The notes beneath the pieces are model-generated. The model saw only the letters and a program-made list of their open reading frames with translations, ran no database searches and was not told the origin of the DNA. The position numbers and the translations under genes were made by a program. A DNA stretch of 64,000 bases, taken from positions 6,974,118-7,038,117 of the forward strand of contig NZ_JAIFZO010000002.1 in the NCBI RefSeq assembly GCF_026341275.1. The letters run 5' to 3'. Shown piece by piece: positions 18,101-25,790 of this stretch; position 1 is the stretch's first letter; the number at the start of each line of letters is the position of its first letter. The DNA is from Streptomyces ortus. GTDB lineage: Bacteria; Actinomycetota; Actinomycetes; Streptomycetales; Streptomycetaceae.

Positions 18101-20105
18101 CCCCGGCTCGGGCATGCACCCGGCCGCCCACTCGAACCCCGACTCGGGCACGCACCCGGCCGCCCACTCGAACCCCGACTCGGGCCCCGGCTCGGGCACG
18201 CACCCGGCCGCCCACCCGGCCCCCGGCTCGGGCTCGGGCGGTGTCGCCGCGCGGCTGGCTGCTCACGCCCTGGCCGGTGACGTGTTGACGGTCACCGCCG
18301 GCAGCGGCTACTCCCGCGACGGCGCCGCCTTCACCGTGCGGCCAGACTCCGAGGAGGACCACCACCGGCTGGTCGCCGAACTCCTCGCCGAGAACCGGCT
18401 CCCCGGCCATGTGGTCCACGCCTGGTCCACCGCCGCGCCGCTGCCCGGACGGGGCGTGGCACGCTTCGAACAGGCCCAGCGCCACGGGCTCTACAGCCTC
18501 ATCGCCCTGGTGAAGGCGCTCAGCGCCCACGGCGTCACCGATCCCGTCCAACTCGACATCGTCAGCGCCGGCGCCTACGCCGTCAGCCCCGCGGAGCCCG
18601 AACCCGTCGCCGAACTGGCGCCCCTGGCACTCGCCGCCCGGGTCATCGGTCAGGAGCACGGCAACATCGGCGCCCGCCACTTCGACCTGCCCGCCGAACC
18701 CGACGAGCGGTCGCTGCGCACCCTGGCCGCGGAACTCGTCGGCACCCGGCCTCCCGAGCTGGCCGTCACACTGCGCGGCGGCAGGCGCTGGGTGGCGGAC
18801 CTGGCGCCGGTACGCGCGGACTGGTCCGCCGAGGCCACCTCGCGGCTGCGCCCCGAGGGCGTCTACCTGATCACCGGCGGCCTCGGCGAGATCGGCTCGC
18901 TCCTCGCGCACTGGCTGCACCGGGAGACCGGGGCGCGGCTGGCGCTGCTGACCCGCGAGCCCCTGCCGGACCCCGCGCAGTGGGACGCGTGGCTCGACAG
19001 CCACGAGGCAGACGACGAGACCACCCTGCGGATCGGCCGCCTGCGCTCCCTGCGGGACGCCGGCGCCACCACCTTCCTGGTGCACGCCGACGTGGCCGAC
19101 ACGCAGGCGCTGCGGGCGGCGGTGGAGCGCGTCGAGGAACGGTACGGCGCACTGCACGGCGTGGTCCACGCGGCGGGCCTGCCCGGCGAGCGGTGGGACC
19201 GCCCGATCACCGAGTCCGGCGTGGAACAGTGCCAGTGGCACTTCGTGCCGAAGGCCCACGGCCAGCTCGCCCTGGAGGAGGTACTGGCCGGACGGCAGGT
19301 CGACTTCGTCCTGCTGCTCTCCTCGCTGGCCGGGGTGCTGGGCGGACTGCGGCTGCTGGCCTACGGCGCCGCCAACCACTTCATGGACGCCGCCGCCGAA
19401 CGGGCCAACCGGGATCTCGACCGCACGGTCTGGATCAGCGCCGCCTGGGACGTCTGGCAGCACCACCAGGACGAGAAGCGGGCCCTGTCCGCGATCGGCC
19501 GCAGCATGGACGACAAGGCGATCCAGCCCGAGGAGGGCCTGGAGGCCGTCCGCCGCCTGCTGACCCTGCGCGACGTCTCCCATGTGGCCGTCTCCACCTG
19601 GGACGTCGGACACCGGCTCGACCAGTGGGTGCGGGACCCACGGATCGGCAGGCCCGCCGACGGGTCCGCCGCACCGGGCCCGGACCTGGCGGACGCCGGC
19701 CCGGACGCCGGCGATCTCACCTCCCAGGTGACCCGGCTGATCGCGGAGGCCCTCGGCAGCGAGGACCTGTCGCCGGATGCGGACATCTTCGAGCACGGCG
19801 GCGACTCGCTCCTGATCGTCCGGCTGCTGTCCGACATCCGCCGGTACTTCTCCGTCGAGGTCCCGCTGGCCGACGTCCTGTCCGAGCCGACGCCCGCCGC
19901 GCTGGCCGACGCCGTCCGGCAGCGCCTGGAAGCCCGTACGGACACCGGCGCGGCCGGGGCGGACGACGACGCGAACGACACGACCGGGGCGCTGGCGGCC
20001 GAACTGGCCGCGCTGGCCCCGGAGGACGCCGAACGACTCCTGTCCGAGGCGCTGCGCGAGGACCCGGCCACCGACAAGGCCGTCGACCGGGCCAAGGAGG
20101 CCTGA
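15186..20105 (+). CDS. Type I polyketide synthase module, KS-AT-KR-ACP
   Basis: 1639 residues, one extension module. KS: residues 10-440, with Cys in QTACSTSL (about 187) and the histidines of EAHGTGT (about 324) and KANIGHL (about 357). AT: 550-870, with GHSIGEYVAA (about 647) and the HAFHS motif (about 743) typical of malonyl-CoA selectivity. A Pro/Ser/His repeat linker lies near 960-1015. KR: NADPH motif TGGLGEIGS (about 1230), Ser in LLLSSLAG and Tyr in AYGAANHF (about 1392). ACP: FEHGGDSLLIV (about 1535). There is no DH, ER or thioesterase. The expected chemistry is one malonyl extension of the A-T-bound amino acid followed by ketoreduction, giving a beta-hydroxy-gamma-amino acyl chain. 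The start follows AGGAGG. Confidence 0.95.
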   Translation: MAELQDAPFPAGRIAVVGMDCRLPGARTPQDYWQNLLAGTEHITDLDDERLEAAGVSGQTLADTRHVRRAAVVEDADRFDASFFFLSSREAERMDPQLRLFLQTAWAAMEHSGHDSEVYPGRVGVFAGSLHSTYLLNNVLTGERGFKGSLERMQQDMATLMGNDSNYLTTRASYHLKLTGPSFAVQTACSTSLVAVHLAAQSLLSQECDLALAGGVALRFPQEAGYLYEPDGITSASGRVRPFDAEADGTVFGNGAGVVVLKRLEDALADGDTVWAVLLGSAVGNDGSDRAGYTAPGVSGQAAVLAEALGVAEVDPATVSYLEAHGTGTRMGDPIELAAARQAYGTGGPLTLGSVKANIGHLSTAAGVAGLIKCVLMLHHRTIVPMPHFTTWNPECATDGSRFRVATAAEPWRADGSALRCAVTSTGMGGTTAHVVLEEAPPAAAVAPDAAPAPAVVLLPVSAKSPAALEKARLALADHLEATAPGTADPEDVLGDVHLDDAAYTQATTRHTFDHRAVVTAPDRETAVRALRTGEPRHVYQDSGHPAPRPVTFLLPGQGAQYPAMGRGWYEQLPVYRRTLDECAELLEPILGFDLRDALHPDSRDRQDERYDLRRTRLTQPALFAVEYALARQYLAWGISPTALIGHSIGEYVAATLAGVFHLPDALRVVAERGRLIDALPEGVMAAVMAGPEKLTPYLGDGVDLAAVNEPTVCTVAGGHDAMRAFTAKLTADGITHRKVATSHAFHSAMMQPAVEPLTRLLREVELRRPRIPFLSNLTGTWIRDEEATDPAYWGAHLRAPVRFADDVATALTQGDQIFVEVGPGHTLATFTRRHPARETGLPVITSAARGKDPAADLTALTAALGRLWAVGLTPDWQGYYADRGRRKVPLPTYPFEETRYWVEPGTGALSGTGGGSSGSAPVPKLPLDDWFTAPVWHQAVGTLDADPAPITDPVLLFTDSRPSTHPAADSNPGSGMHPAAHSNPDSGTHPAAHSNPDSGPGSGTHPAAHPAPGSGSGGVAARLAAHALAGDVLTVTAGSGYSRDGAAFTVRPDSEEDHHRLVAELLAENRLPGHVVHAWSTAAPLPGRGVARFEQAQRHGLYSLIALVKALSAHGVTDPVQLDIVSAGAYAVSPAEPEPVAELAPLALAARVIGQEHGNIGARHFDLPAEPDERSLRTLAAELVGTRPPELAVTLRGGRRWVADLAPVRADWSAEATSRLRPEGVYLITGGLGEIGSLLAHWLHRETGARLALLTREPLPDPAQWDAWLDSHEADDETTLRIGRLRSLRDAGATTFLVHADVADTQALRAAVERVEERYGALHGVVHAAGLPGERWDRPITESGVEQCQWHFVPKAHGQLALEEVLAGRQVDFVLLLSSLAGVLGGLRLLAYGAANHFMDAAAERANRDLDRTVWISAAWDVWQHHQDEKRALSAIGRSMDDKAIQPEEGLEAVRRLLTLRDVSHVAVSTWDVGHRLDQWVRDPRIGRPADGSAAPGPDLADAGPDAGDLTSQVTRLIAEALGSEDLSPDADIFEHGGDSLLIVRLLSDIRRYFSVEVPLADVLSEPTPAALADAVRQRLEARTDTGAAGADDDANDTTGALAAELAALAPEDAERLLSEALREDPATDKAVDRAKEA
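18070..18245 (+). repeat. In-frame tandem repeats in the AT-KR linker of the PKS
   Basis: A unit of about 36 bases (CACCCGGCCGCCCACTCGAA-type) is repeated four to five times with small changes. It encodes HPAAHSNPDSGT-like units and keeps the frame. It lies in the linker between the AT post-region and the KR structural part, where length variation is tolerated. Confidence 0.8.
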
Positions 20106-20110
20106 CACCC

Positions 20111-21142
20111 ATGGAATTCAGTCTGATCTTCTTCTCCGGGGACGAGAAGAACAAGTACCGGTTCGTCTTCGACGCCGCCAGGTACGCCGACGAGAACGGC
20201 TTCACCGCCATCTGGACCCCCGAACGCCACTTCCACCGCTTCGGTGGCCTCTACCCCAACCCCTCCGTACTGGGAGCCGCGCTGGCCGGTGCCACCCAGC
20301 GCCTCGGCATCCGCGCGGGCAGCGTCGTACTGCCCCTGCACAGCCCGATCCGGGTGGCCGAGGAGTGGGCCGTGGTCGACAACCTGTCCCACGGCCGGGC
20401 CGGCATCGCCCTGGCCACCGGGTTCAGTCCGGTGGACTTCGCCATCAACCCGGACGGCTGGCAGGACCGGCGGCAGCGCACCTTCGACGCCGTGGACACC
20501 ATCCGCGAACTCTGGGAGGGCGCACCGGTCTCGGCCCAGGACGCGCTCGGCAACTACGTCGAACTGGAACTGCACCCCCAGCCGGTCCAGCCCCAGCTGC
20601 CGATCTGGCTCACCTGCACCAAGAGCCCGGACACCTTCGAGACGGCCGGCCGCCTCGGCTGCAACGTACTGACCGCCCTGATCGACATGACCAACGAGGA
20701 GCTGGAGGACAAACTCGCCCTCTACTACAAGACCCTCCAGGACTACGGGCACGACCCGGACGACGTCACCGTCACCCTCATGCTGCACACGTTCATCGGC
20801 ACCGACCTGGAGGAGGTGCGGGAGACCGTCCGGCCGCCCTTCACGGACTACCTGCGTTCCTTCCTGACCGTCATCGACTCGCAGAAGAAGAACCTCGCGC
20901 CGGGAGCCGGGGTGCGGGACATGTCCCAGGCCGACCAGGACCAGCTCATCGGGTTCGCCTTCGACAAGTACTTCGAGAAGGGCGCGCTGCTGGGCACCCC
21001 CGACTCCTGCACCGCGGTGGTCGACCGCTTCAAAGGCATGGGCGTCAAGGAGATCGCCTGTCTCATCGACTTCGGCGTGGACGAACAACTCGTCGTCGAG
21101 AGCCTGAGCCACCTCAACGAACTACGGAGGCGCTACGCATGA
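20111..21142 (+). CDS. Luciferase-like (LLM) flavin monooxygenase, MupA/Atu3671 type
   Basis: 343 residues, ATG at 20111 with AAGGAGG 11 bases upstream. TIM-barrel bacterial-luciferase family: MEFSLIFFSGDEKNKYRFVF at the start, NGFTAIWTPERHFHRFGGLYPNPS, LPLHSPIRVAEEWAVVDNLS, GRAGIALATGFSPVDF and PIWLTCTKSPDTFETAGRLG are typical of the branch found inside or beside NRPS/PKS lines. It uses reduced FMN and oxygen, probably on a carrier-bound intermediate. The flavin could come from the reductase at 23459-24061. It follows the PKS by 5 bases and overlaps the condensation-domain gene by 4, so acting on the PKS product is a reasonable inference. Confidence 0.93.
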   Translation: MEFSLIFFSGDEKNKYRFVFDAARYADENGFTAIWTPERHFHRFGGLYPNPSVLGAALAGATQRLGIRAGSVVLPLHSPIRVAEEWAVVDNLSHGRAGIALATGFSPVDFAINPDGWQDRRQRTFDAVDTIRELWEGAPVSAQDALGNYVELELHPQPVQPQLPIWLTCTKSPDTFETAGRLGCNVLTALIDMTNEELEDKLALYYKTLQDYGHDPDDVTVTLMLHTFIGTDLEEVRETVRPPFTDYLRSFLTVIDSQKKNLAPGAGVRDMSQADQDQLIGFAFDKYFEKGALLGTPDSCTAVVDRFKGMGVKEIACLIDFGVDEQLVVESLSHLNELRRRYA

Positions 21143-22503
21143 CCGCCGGTGTCCCCGCGGAGCTGGCCGCCCGGCTCTCCGCGCTCACTCCCGAGCAACT
21201 GGGCCTGCTGCGGGCCCGGTTACGTGAGCAGGCCCCCCGCGCACAGGTCCGGCTGACCCCGGGCCAGGAGCGGCTGTGGCGCGCCCACCACACCGCCGCA
21301 GGGCGGCCCGTGGACGTGGTCTGCCAGGCCGTGCGCCTGACCGGAACCCCGGTCGACCTCGACCTGCTGGCCGACCGAGTCCAGGGTTTCGTCCGCGCCC
21401 ACGACGCGCTGCGCACCACTTTCCGGGAACACGACGGCGTCGTACGACCGGTGGTGCACGAGGACCTGCCTGCCCGGCTGGTCCGCACCCGCTGCCCCGC
21501 GGGACCGGAGCAGGCACACGCCCTGGCCCGTGAAATGGCGCACGAACCGTTCGACCTGGCCGAAGGGCCCCTCCTGCGGGTGGCCCTGGCCGAGGGGGCC
21601 GCCGCCGAGGAGGTCTGGCTGCTGGTCGTCGTGCACAACCTGGTCTTCGACGCCTGGTCCTTCGAGCTGCTCCTCGACGAACTCGCCCGTGACCCCGCCG
21701 TGCCCGCTCCCGCGACACGTCCCTTCGGCCGTTTCGCCCTGGATCAGGCCGAGTCGGCCTCCGGACCGCAGGGCCGGGCGGCGGCCCGCTTCTGGGCGGA
21801 CGAACTGGCGGACGCCCCGCCTCCGCCCGCCACCGACCGCCCCCGGGGACAGGCTCCCTCCGGCACCGGCGGGCGCGTGGACCTCACCCTGCCCGGCGCC
21901 GTGGCCCAGGGCATCACAGACGCGGCCCGCGGCTCGGCCGCCACCGCCTACGCCGGCTGGGCGGCCGTCGCGTGGGCCGCGCTCGCCGAGTTCAGCGGCC
22001 GACCGGACGTGCTGCTCGGCACCTTCACCGCCAACCGCGACGGGCCGAACGCCCAGCAGACCGTCGGCTACCTGCTCAACGTCCTGCCGCTGCGCCTGCG
22101 CGACCCCGGCGACGGCACCTGGGCGGCGAGGATCCGGGCCACCCACGCGGCGTCGAAACGGGGGCTGTGGCACGCGTCGTACCCAGGAGAGCTGATCACC
22201 ACCGAACGCCGGCTCCCCGGCCTGCACCCGCTCTTCGACGTGGCGTTCGTGTTCGACAGCCCGGCCGTTGCCCGCACGGCACACGGCGCCGTCGTGGCCA
22301 CGTACGACGTGGACAAGGGCGTGGCCCGCTACGGCCTGACGATCGTGGTCCACCCCGCCCCCGAAGGTGCCTCCGGCTGGATCGAGTACGACACCGCGCT
22401 GTACGACAGGAGCACGGTGGCCCGGCTGGCCGAGCGGTTCACGGCACTGGCCGCGCAGGCGTCCGGCGCGGCGGGCCGGGCGTCGCGAGAGGCGGACCGG
22501 TGA
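21139..22503 (+). CDS. Stand-alone NRPS condensation-domain protein with altered HHxxxDG motif
   Basis: 454 residues, ATG at 21139 after GGAGG. Condensation-fold blocks are visible: LTPGQERLWRAHH near residue 40, AHDALRTTFREHDG near 90, and later LLGTFTANRD and TVGYLLNVLPLRL. The active-site motif, normally His-His-x-x-x-Asp-Gly, reads HNLVFDAWS near residue 165 (codons CAC AAC CTG GTC TTC GAC GCC). The second histidine, usually considered catalytic, is Asn, and Gly is Ala. It may still bind carriers and catalyse ester/amide formation another way, or it may be structural. With no thioesterase present, it is a candidate for chain release onto a nucleophile. Confidence 0.9.
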   Translation: MTAGVPAELAARLSALTPEQLGLLRARLREQAPRAQVRLTPGQERLWRAHHTAAGRPVDVVCQAVRLTGTPVDLDLLADRVQGFVRAHDALRTTFREHDGVVRPVVHEDLPARLVRTRCPAGPEQAHALAREMAHEPFDLAEGPLLRVALAEGAAAEEVWLLVVVHNLVFDAWSFELLLDELARDPAVPAPATRPFGRFALDQAESASGPQGRAAARFWADELADAPPPPATDRPRGQAPSGTGGRVDLTLPGAVAQGITDAARGSAATAYAGWAAVAWAALAEFSGRPDVLLGTFTANRDGPNAQQTVGYLLNVLPLRLRDPGDGTWAARIRATHAASKRGLWHASYPGELITTERRLPGLHPLFDVAFVFDSPAVARTAHGAVVATYDVDKGVARYGLTIVVHPAPEGASGWIEYDTALYDRSTVARLAERFTALAAQASGAAGRASREADR

Positions 22504-23462
22504 TCACGCCGCGGCTGTGCGCCGCCGCCTACGAACTGGGCGAGTACGAGGCTGCCGTCGCCGAGCTGCCGGAGCTGACCGCCGTGCCGGACGTGGCGGC
22601 CGAACTGACCTCCCCGGCGGCCGGGTTCCGCGTCTACCGCTGGTCGCAGGCGCCCCTGACGGAGCTGATGGCCGCAGCCGCGCAGAAGTGCCTGGCCACG
22701 GCCGGTGTCCCGGGAAAGGCCGTGGACACGGTACTGCTCGCCACGGACTCCCTGCCGCACGATCGCGGCGCCCACCGCGATGTCGCCGACCTGCTCCGGG
22801 AGACCGGCATGACCGGCGCCACGGTCGCCACCCTCGGTCTGATGGACTGCGCCACGGCGATGTTCGCGCTGGGCAACGCGGCCTCACTGGTCCGGGACGG
22901 CACCGCACGGCACGTCATGGTCATCAGCGGTGACCTGGCCGACCTCTCGACCGGCGGGGAGCGCCTCGTGGCCGGGGGCGCGGCCATCGCCAGCGACGGG
23001 GCCGCCGCCGCCCTGGTCTCCGCCGACGCACCGGGGCTGCCCGTCCTGGCCATGGCCCATCACGGCACGGCCGAGGAACGCCGGGACGCGCCGCCGCACC
23101 AGCGGCTGACCGCCCGCCTGACCGCCTACCGGGAGCTGTTCAACGGCCTGTCGGACCGGTACCGCGTCCGGCCGGACAGGTCGCTCGTCCTGCCCAGCAA
23201 CTTCGCGCGCAACGTGATGGAGATGTACCTCGCCGACATCGGATTCGACAGCCGGCGGATCGCGATGGACAACGTGGGCCGTATCGCCCACTGCCAGGGC
23301 AGCGACCCGCTGATCCACCTCGCCGACCGGCTCGGCGCACCGGAGCCCGCCACCGGCCCGGGCACCCCGCGGGAGTACGTACTGCTGGGCGCCGGCATGT
23401 CCCATCTGGCCGCGGTGCTGCTCGGCGCCGACGCGCTCCCGGCGGAGGGGGAATCCCGTTGA
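22500..23462 (+). CDS. Ketoacyl synthase III-like protein, second copy
   Basis: 320 residues from the GTG at 22500, overlapping the condensation gene stop by 4 bases. Thiolase fold: nucleophile Cys in LGLMDCATAMFALGNAAS near residue 120, and C-terminal YVLLGAGMSHLAAVLL. Instead of the FabH His-Gln-x-Asn block it has LPSNFARNVMEMYL, and the only nearby active-site-like histidine is in NVGRIAHCQGSD near residue 263. These features match the first copy (6231-7343), so the two belong to one divergent subgroup. It is shorter at the N-terminus than FabH. A role as an acyl transferase, or as partner of the first copy, is more likely than fatty-acid priming. Confidence 0.83.
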   Translation: MITPRLCAAAYELGEYEAAVAELPELTAVPDVAAELTSPAAGFRVYRWSQAPLTELMAAAAQKCLATAGVPGKAVDTVLLATDSLPHDRGAHRDVADLLRETGMTGATVATLGLMDCATAMFALGNAASLVRDGTARHVMVISGDLADLSTGGERLVAGGAAIASDGAAAALVSADAPGLPVLAMAHHGTAEERRDAPPHQRLTARLTAYRELFNGLSDRYRVRPDRSLVLPSNFARNVMEMYLADIGFDSRRIAMDNVGRIAHCQGSDPLIHLADRLGAPEPATGPGTPREYVLLGAGMSHLAAVLLGADALPAEGESR

Positions 23463-24061
23463 CCATCCATGCCACGGCCACCGAACCGGTGACCGCCTCG
23501 CTGCTGCGCACCACCGCCCGCTGCCTTCCCACCGGGGTCACCGTGGTGACCAGCGGGCTGGGGCCCGACGTCCACGGTATGACGGTCAACTCCTTCACGA
23601 CCCTGTCGCTGGCACCCCCGCTGGTCTCCTTCAACGTGCGGCACGACGCCAGGATCAGGGGGCTGGTGGAGCGGACCGGCGGTTTCGTCGTCAACGTCCT
23701 CGCCGCCGAACAGAGCGAGCTGGCCCGCTGGTTCGCCAACCGGAACCGCCCGCTGGGCGCGGAGAGCTTCGCCGAGGTACGCACCGAGGGTGAGCCGGTG
23801 ACCGGCGGTGTGCGCATCGCCGGGACCGTCGGGTACTTCGCCTGCCGGCTCGTACGGTCCGTCGAACTCGGCGACCACATCCTGATGGTCGGTCTGGTGC
23901 AGGAGTGCGGCGCCCGCGAGAAGGTACCTCAACTGCTCTTCGTGGACGGGGAGTTGCGCGGGACTGGGTCACGCCCCGCCGAACCGCCCCGAGCCGGTGC
24001 CGGTGCCGGGACAGGGACGGGGACGGGGACGGGGACGGGGACAGGGACGGGGGAACAGTGA
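23459..24061 (+). CDS. Flavin reductase domain protein (two-component system reductase)
   Basis: About 200 residues from a TTG at 23459 in a 4-base overlap. It matches the short-chain flavin reductase family: TGVTVVTSG, GMTVNSFTTLSLAPPLVSF near residue 40 and GGFVVNVLAAEQSELARWFA near 75. It supplies reduced FMN/FAD to oxygenases. Two flavoprotein oxygenase candidates are in the operon: the luciferase-like protein (20111-21142) and the acyl-CoA-dehydrogenase-fold protein (24630-25754). The C-terminal 20 residues are a Gly-Thr run coded by a 6-bp tandem repeat. Confidence 0.9.
   Translation: MTIHATATEPVTASLLRTTARCLPTGVTVVTSGLGPDVHGMTVNSFTTLSLAPPLVSFNVRHDARIRGLVERTGGFVVNVLAAEQSELARWFANRNRPLGAESFAEVRTEGEPVTGGVRIAGTVGYFACRLVRSVELGDHILMVGLVQECGAREKVPQLLFVDGELRGTGSRPAEPPRAGAGAGTGTGTGTGTGTGTGEQ
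24009..24056 (+). repeat. GGGGAC hexanucleotide tandem repeat
   Basis: About eight copies of GGGACR/GGGGAC encode the Gly-Thr tail at the C-terminus of the flavin reductase. Six-base units keep the frame, so copy number can change without frameshift. Confidence 0.9.
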
Positions 24062-24086
24062 TCCGGGAAAGGAGCGGTACCCGAAG

Positions 24087-24614
24087 ATGACCGCACCGCG
24101 CATCCGCGCGCTCCAGGAGTCGGACTATCCCTCGCTGATCGCCCAGGTGGACGACTGGTGGGGCCGCCCGGCAGCTCACATGCTGCCCAGACTGTTCCTG
24201 CGCCACTTCCACTCGACCAGCCTGGCGGCCGTGACCGACCAGGGGGCGCTCGCGGGCTTCCTGGTCGGCATCGTCTCGCCCTCCGAACCGGGGGAGGCGC
24301 ACACCCACTTCATCGCGGTCGCCCCCGGCCACCGCGGAACCGGCCTCGGCCGTGTGCTTTACGGGCGGTTCTTCGAACTGGCCGGCAAACGGGGCTGCCG
24401 GACCGTCACCGCCGTCGTGTCACCCGGCAACACCCGGTCCCAGCGCTTCCATCTCGCGACGGGGTTCGAGCCGGTGCCCCTGCCGTCGGCGGGCCCGCCG
24501 GACCCGAACAGCCCGCCGGACCCGAGCAGTCCGCCGGACCCGGAGGGGTTGCCCGTCTGGAAGGACTGGGACGGCCCGGGGGAGGACCGCGTCCGGTTCT
24601 CGTACGCACTGTGA
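24087..24614 (+). CDS. GNAT family N-acetyltransferase
   Basis: 175 residues from the ATG at 24087, with AAAGGAG about 13 bases upstream. The acetyl-CoA-binding motif VAPGHRGTGLGRVLYGRFFE (near residue 75) and VVSPGNTRSQRFHLATGFE are clear. A Pro-Asp-Ser repeat (PPDPNSPPDPSSPPDP) is inserted near residue 140. GNAT enzymes acylate amino groups. Here it could cap the amine introduced by the class III aminotransferase, or give self-resistance by acetylating the product. It is not recognisably EctA despite the EctC-like cupin in the cluster. Confidence 0.85.
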   Translation: MTAPRIRALQESDYPSLIAQVDDWWGRPAAHMLPRLFLRHFHSTSLAAVTDQGALAGFLVGIVSPSEPGEAHTHFIAVAPGHRGTGLGRVLYGRFFELAGKRGCRTVTAVVSPGNTRSQRFHLATGFEPVPLPSAGPPDPNSPPDPSSPPDPEGLPVWKDWDGPGEDRVRFSYAL

Positions 24615-24629
24615 CGAGGAGAGTCACCC

Positions 24630-25754
24630 ATGCCGAACATACTCATCACCGAGCGGGCCGTCCTCGACAAGGCGCTGCCCGGCTTCGACGCCCGGCTGGC
24701 CGAACTGGGCACGGCGGCCGTCGAGGACCCCGGCACCCACGTCATCGAGGAGTTCCGGGAAGCCGGCGGCGGCAACGTCCTCATCCCCGTCGCCCTGGGC
24801 GGCGGCGGCCTGAACTGTCTGGACGGGGCGCGGCTCCAGCGGGCGGTGGGCAGCCGGGCCCCCTCGCTGGCCGTGGCGTCCACCATGCACCACTACAAGG
24901 TGGCCTGGCTGGCGCACGTGCTGGGCGAGGGGGCGGCCGACGTGCTCTCGGAGATCGTCGGCCGGCGGCTGCTCGTCTCCTCCTGCGGTGCCGAGGGCGC
25001 TTCCGGCAAACAGCTCTTCGCACCCGGCATCGAGGTGGCCGCGGCGAGGGGCGGCGGTCTGCGGCTCACCGGTTCCAAACGGCCCTGTTCCCTGGTCGGG
25101 TCGATGGGCCTGCTGACCCTGCTGGCGCCCGGGCCGCCGGATTCGCCGTACGCGGGCGACCTGCTGATCGTGATGGTGCCCGCCGGGACGGCCGGGCTGC
25201 GCCGGGAGCCGTTCTGGGGCAACCACGCCCTACGGGCCGCACAGACCGACGCCGTGGTGCTGGACGACGTGTTCGTCCCGGACCACATGATCGTCCCGCT
25301 GGGCGGCCCGGAGCAGGCGGCCGGCCGGCTCAACTCGCTCATGGCACGTTTCCTGATCCTGATCACCGCCGCGTACGTGGGCATCGCGACCGGCCAGGTG
25401 GAGCGGGTCTTCACCGACGGACGAGGACAGGCCGGCGACCGGGTGGCGGCCTTCGGCCCCCTGGAGACGGTGTCGGCCGCCGTCGAGGCGCTCGCCCGTG
25501 AGCTGGACGACGGTTCACCGGAGGAAGCGCTCATGGGCCGCATCCTGCTGGTCCGGTACACCGCCCAGCGGGCGATCGCGGAGGCCACCGACCGGGTCCT
25601 GGAGCTGATGGGCGGCATGTCCTTCGTGCGCGACGGCCACGGGGTGGACCTGCTGGCCGCCAGTCGCGCCCTGGCCTTCCACCCTCCGTCGGAGCACACC
25701 ATGCGGGAGCCGCTGGACGCGTGGCTGAGCGGGGGCCGCCTCTCGCTGCTGTGA
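24630..25754 (+). CDS. Acyl-CoA-dehydrogenase-fold flavoprotein
   Basis: 374 residues, ATG at 24630 after GAGGAG. The fold is seen in MHHYKVAWLAHVLGEG, the C-terminal helical domain (AAYVGIATGQVERVF) and the ending ATDRVLELMGGMSFVRDGHG. The standard ITEPDGGSD-type loop is replaced by SSCGAEGASGKQL, and the segment after it differs from ordinary dehydrogenases. Such proteins include carrier-bound dehydrogenases and flavin-dependent N- or C-hydroxylases (group D monooxygenases). The flavin reductase two genes upstream favours a monooxygenase, but this is inference. Confidence 0.82.
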   Translation: MPNILITERAVLDKALPGFDARLAELGTAAVEDPGTHVIEEFREAGGGNVLIPVALGGGGLNCLDGARLQRAVGSRAPSLAVASTMHHYKVAWLAHVLGEGAADVLSEIVGRRLLVSSCGAEGASGKQLFAPGIEVAAARGGGLRLTGSKRPCSLVGSMGLLTLLAPGPPDSPYAGDLLIVMVPAGTAGLRREPFWGNHALRAAQTDAVVLDDVFVPDHMIVPLGGPEQAAGRLNSLMARFLILITAAYVGIATGQVERVFTDGRGQAGDRVAAFGPLETVSAAVEALARELDDGSPEEALMGRILLVRYTAQRAIAEATDRVLELMGGMSFVRDGHGVDLLAASRALAFHPPSEHTMREPLDAWLSGGRLSLL

Positions 25755-25790
25755 ACGGCCGGCCGCGAAAGGAGGGGGGACTCCGTTCTG

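Noticed and set aside
16992..20108. A 1038-codon open frame on the minus strand opposite the PKS
   Set aside because: It is the GC-driven shadow of the PKS frame; its translation is low complexity and has no family motifs.
937..24614. A dispersed ectoine pathway (EctC-like cupin, class III aminotransferase, GNAT)
   Set aside because: The three families match EctC, EctB and EctA classes only broadly; the genes are 8-23 kb apart and the GNAT lacks EctA features.
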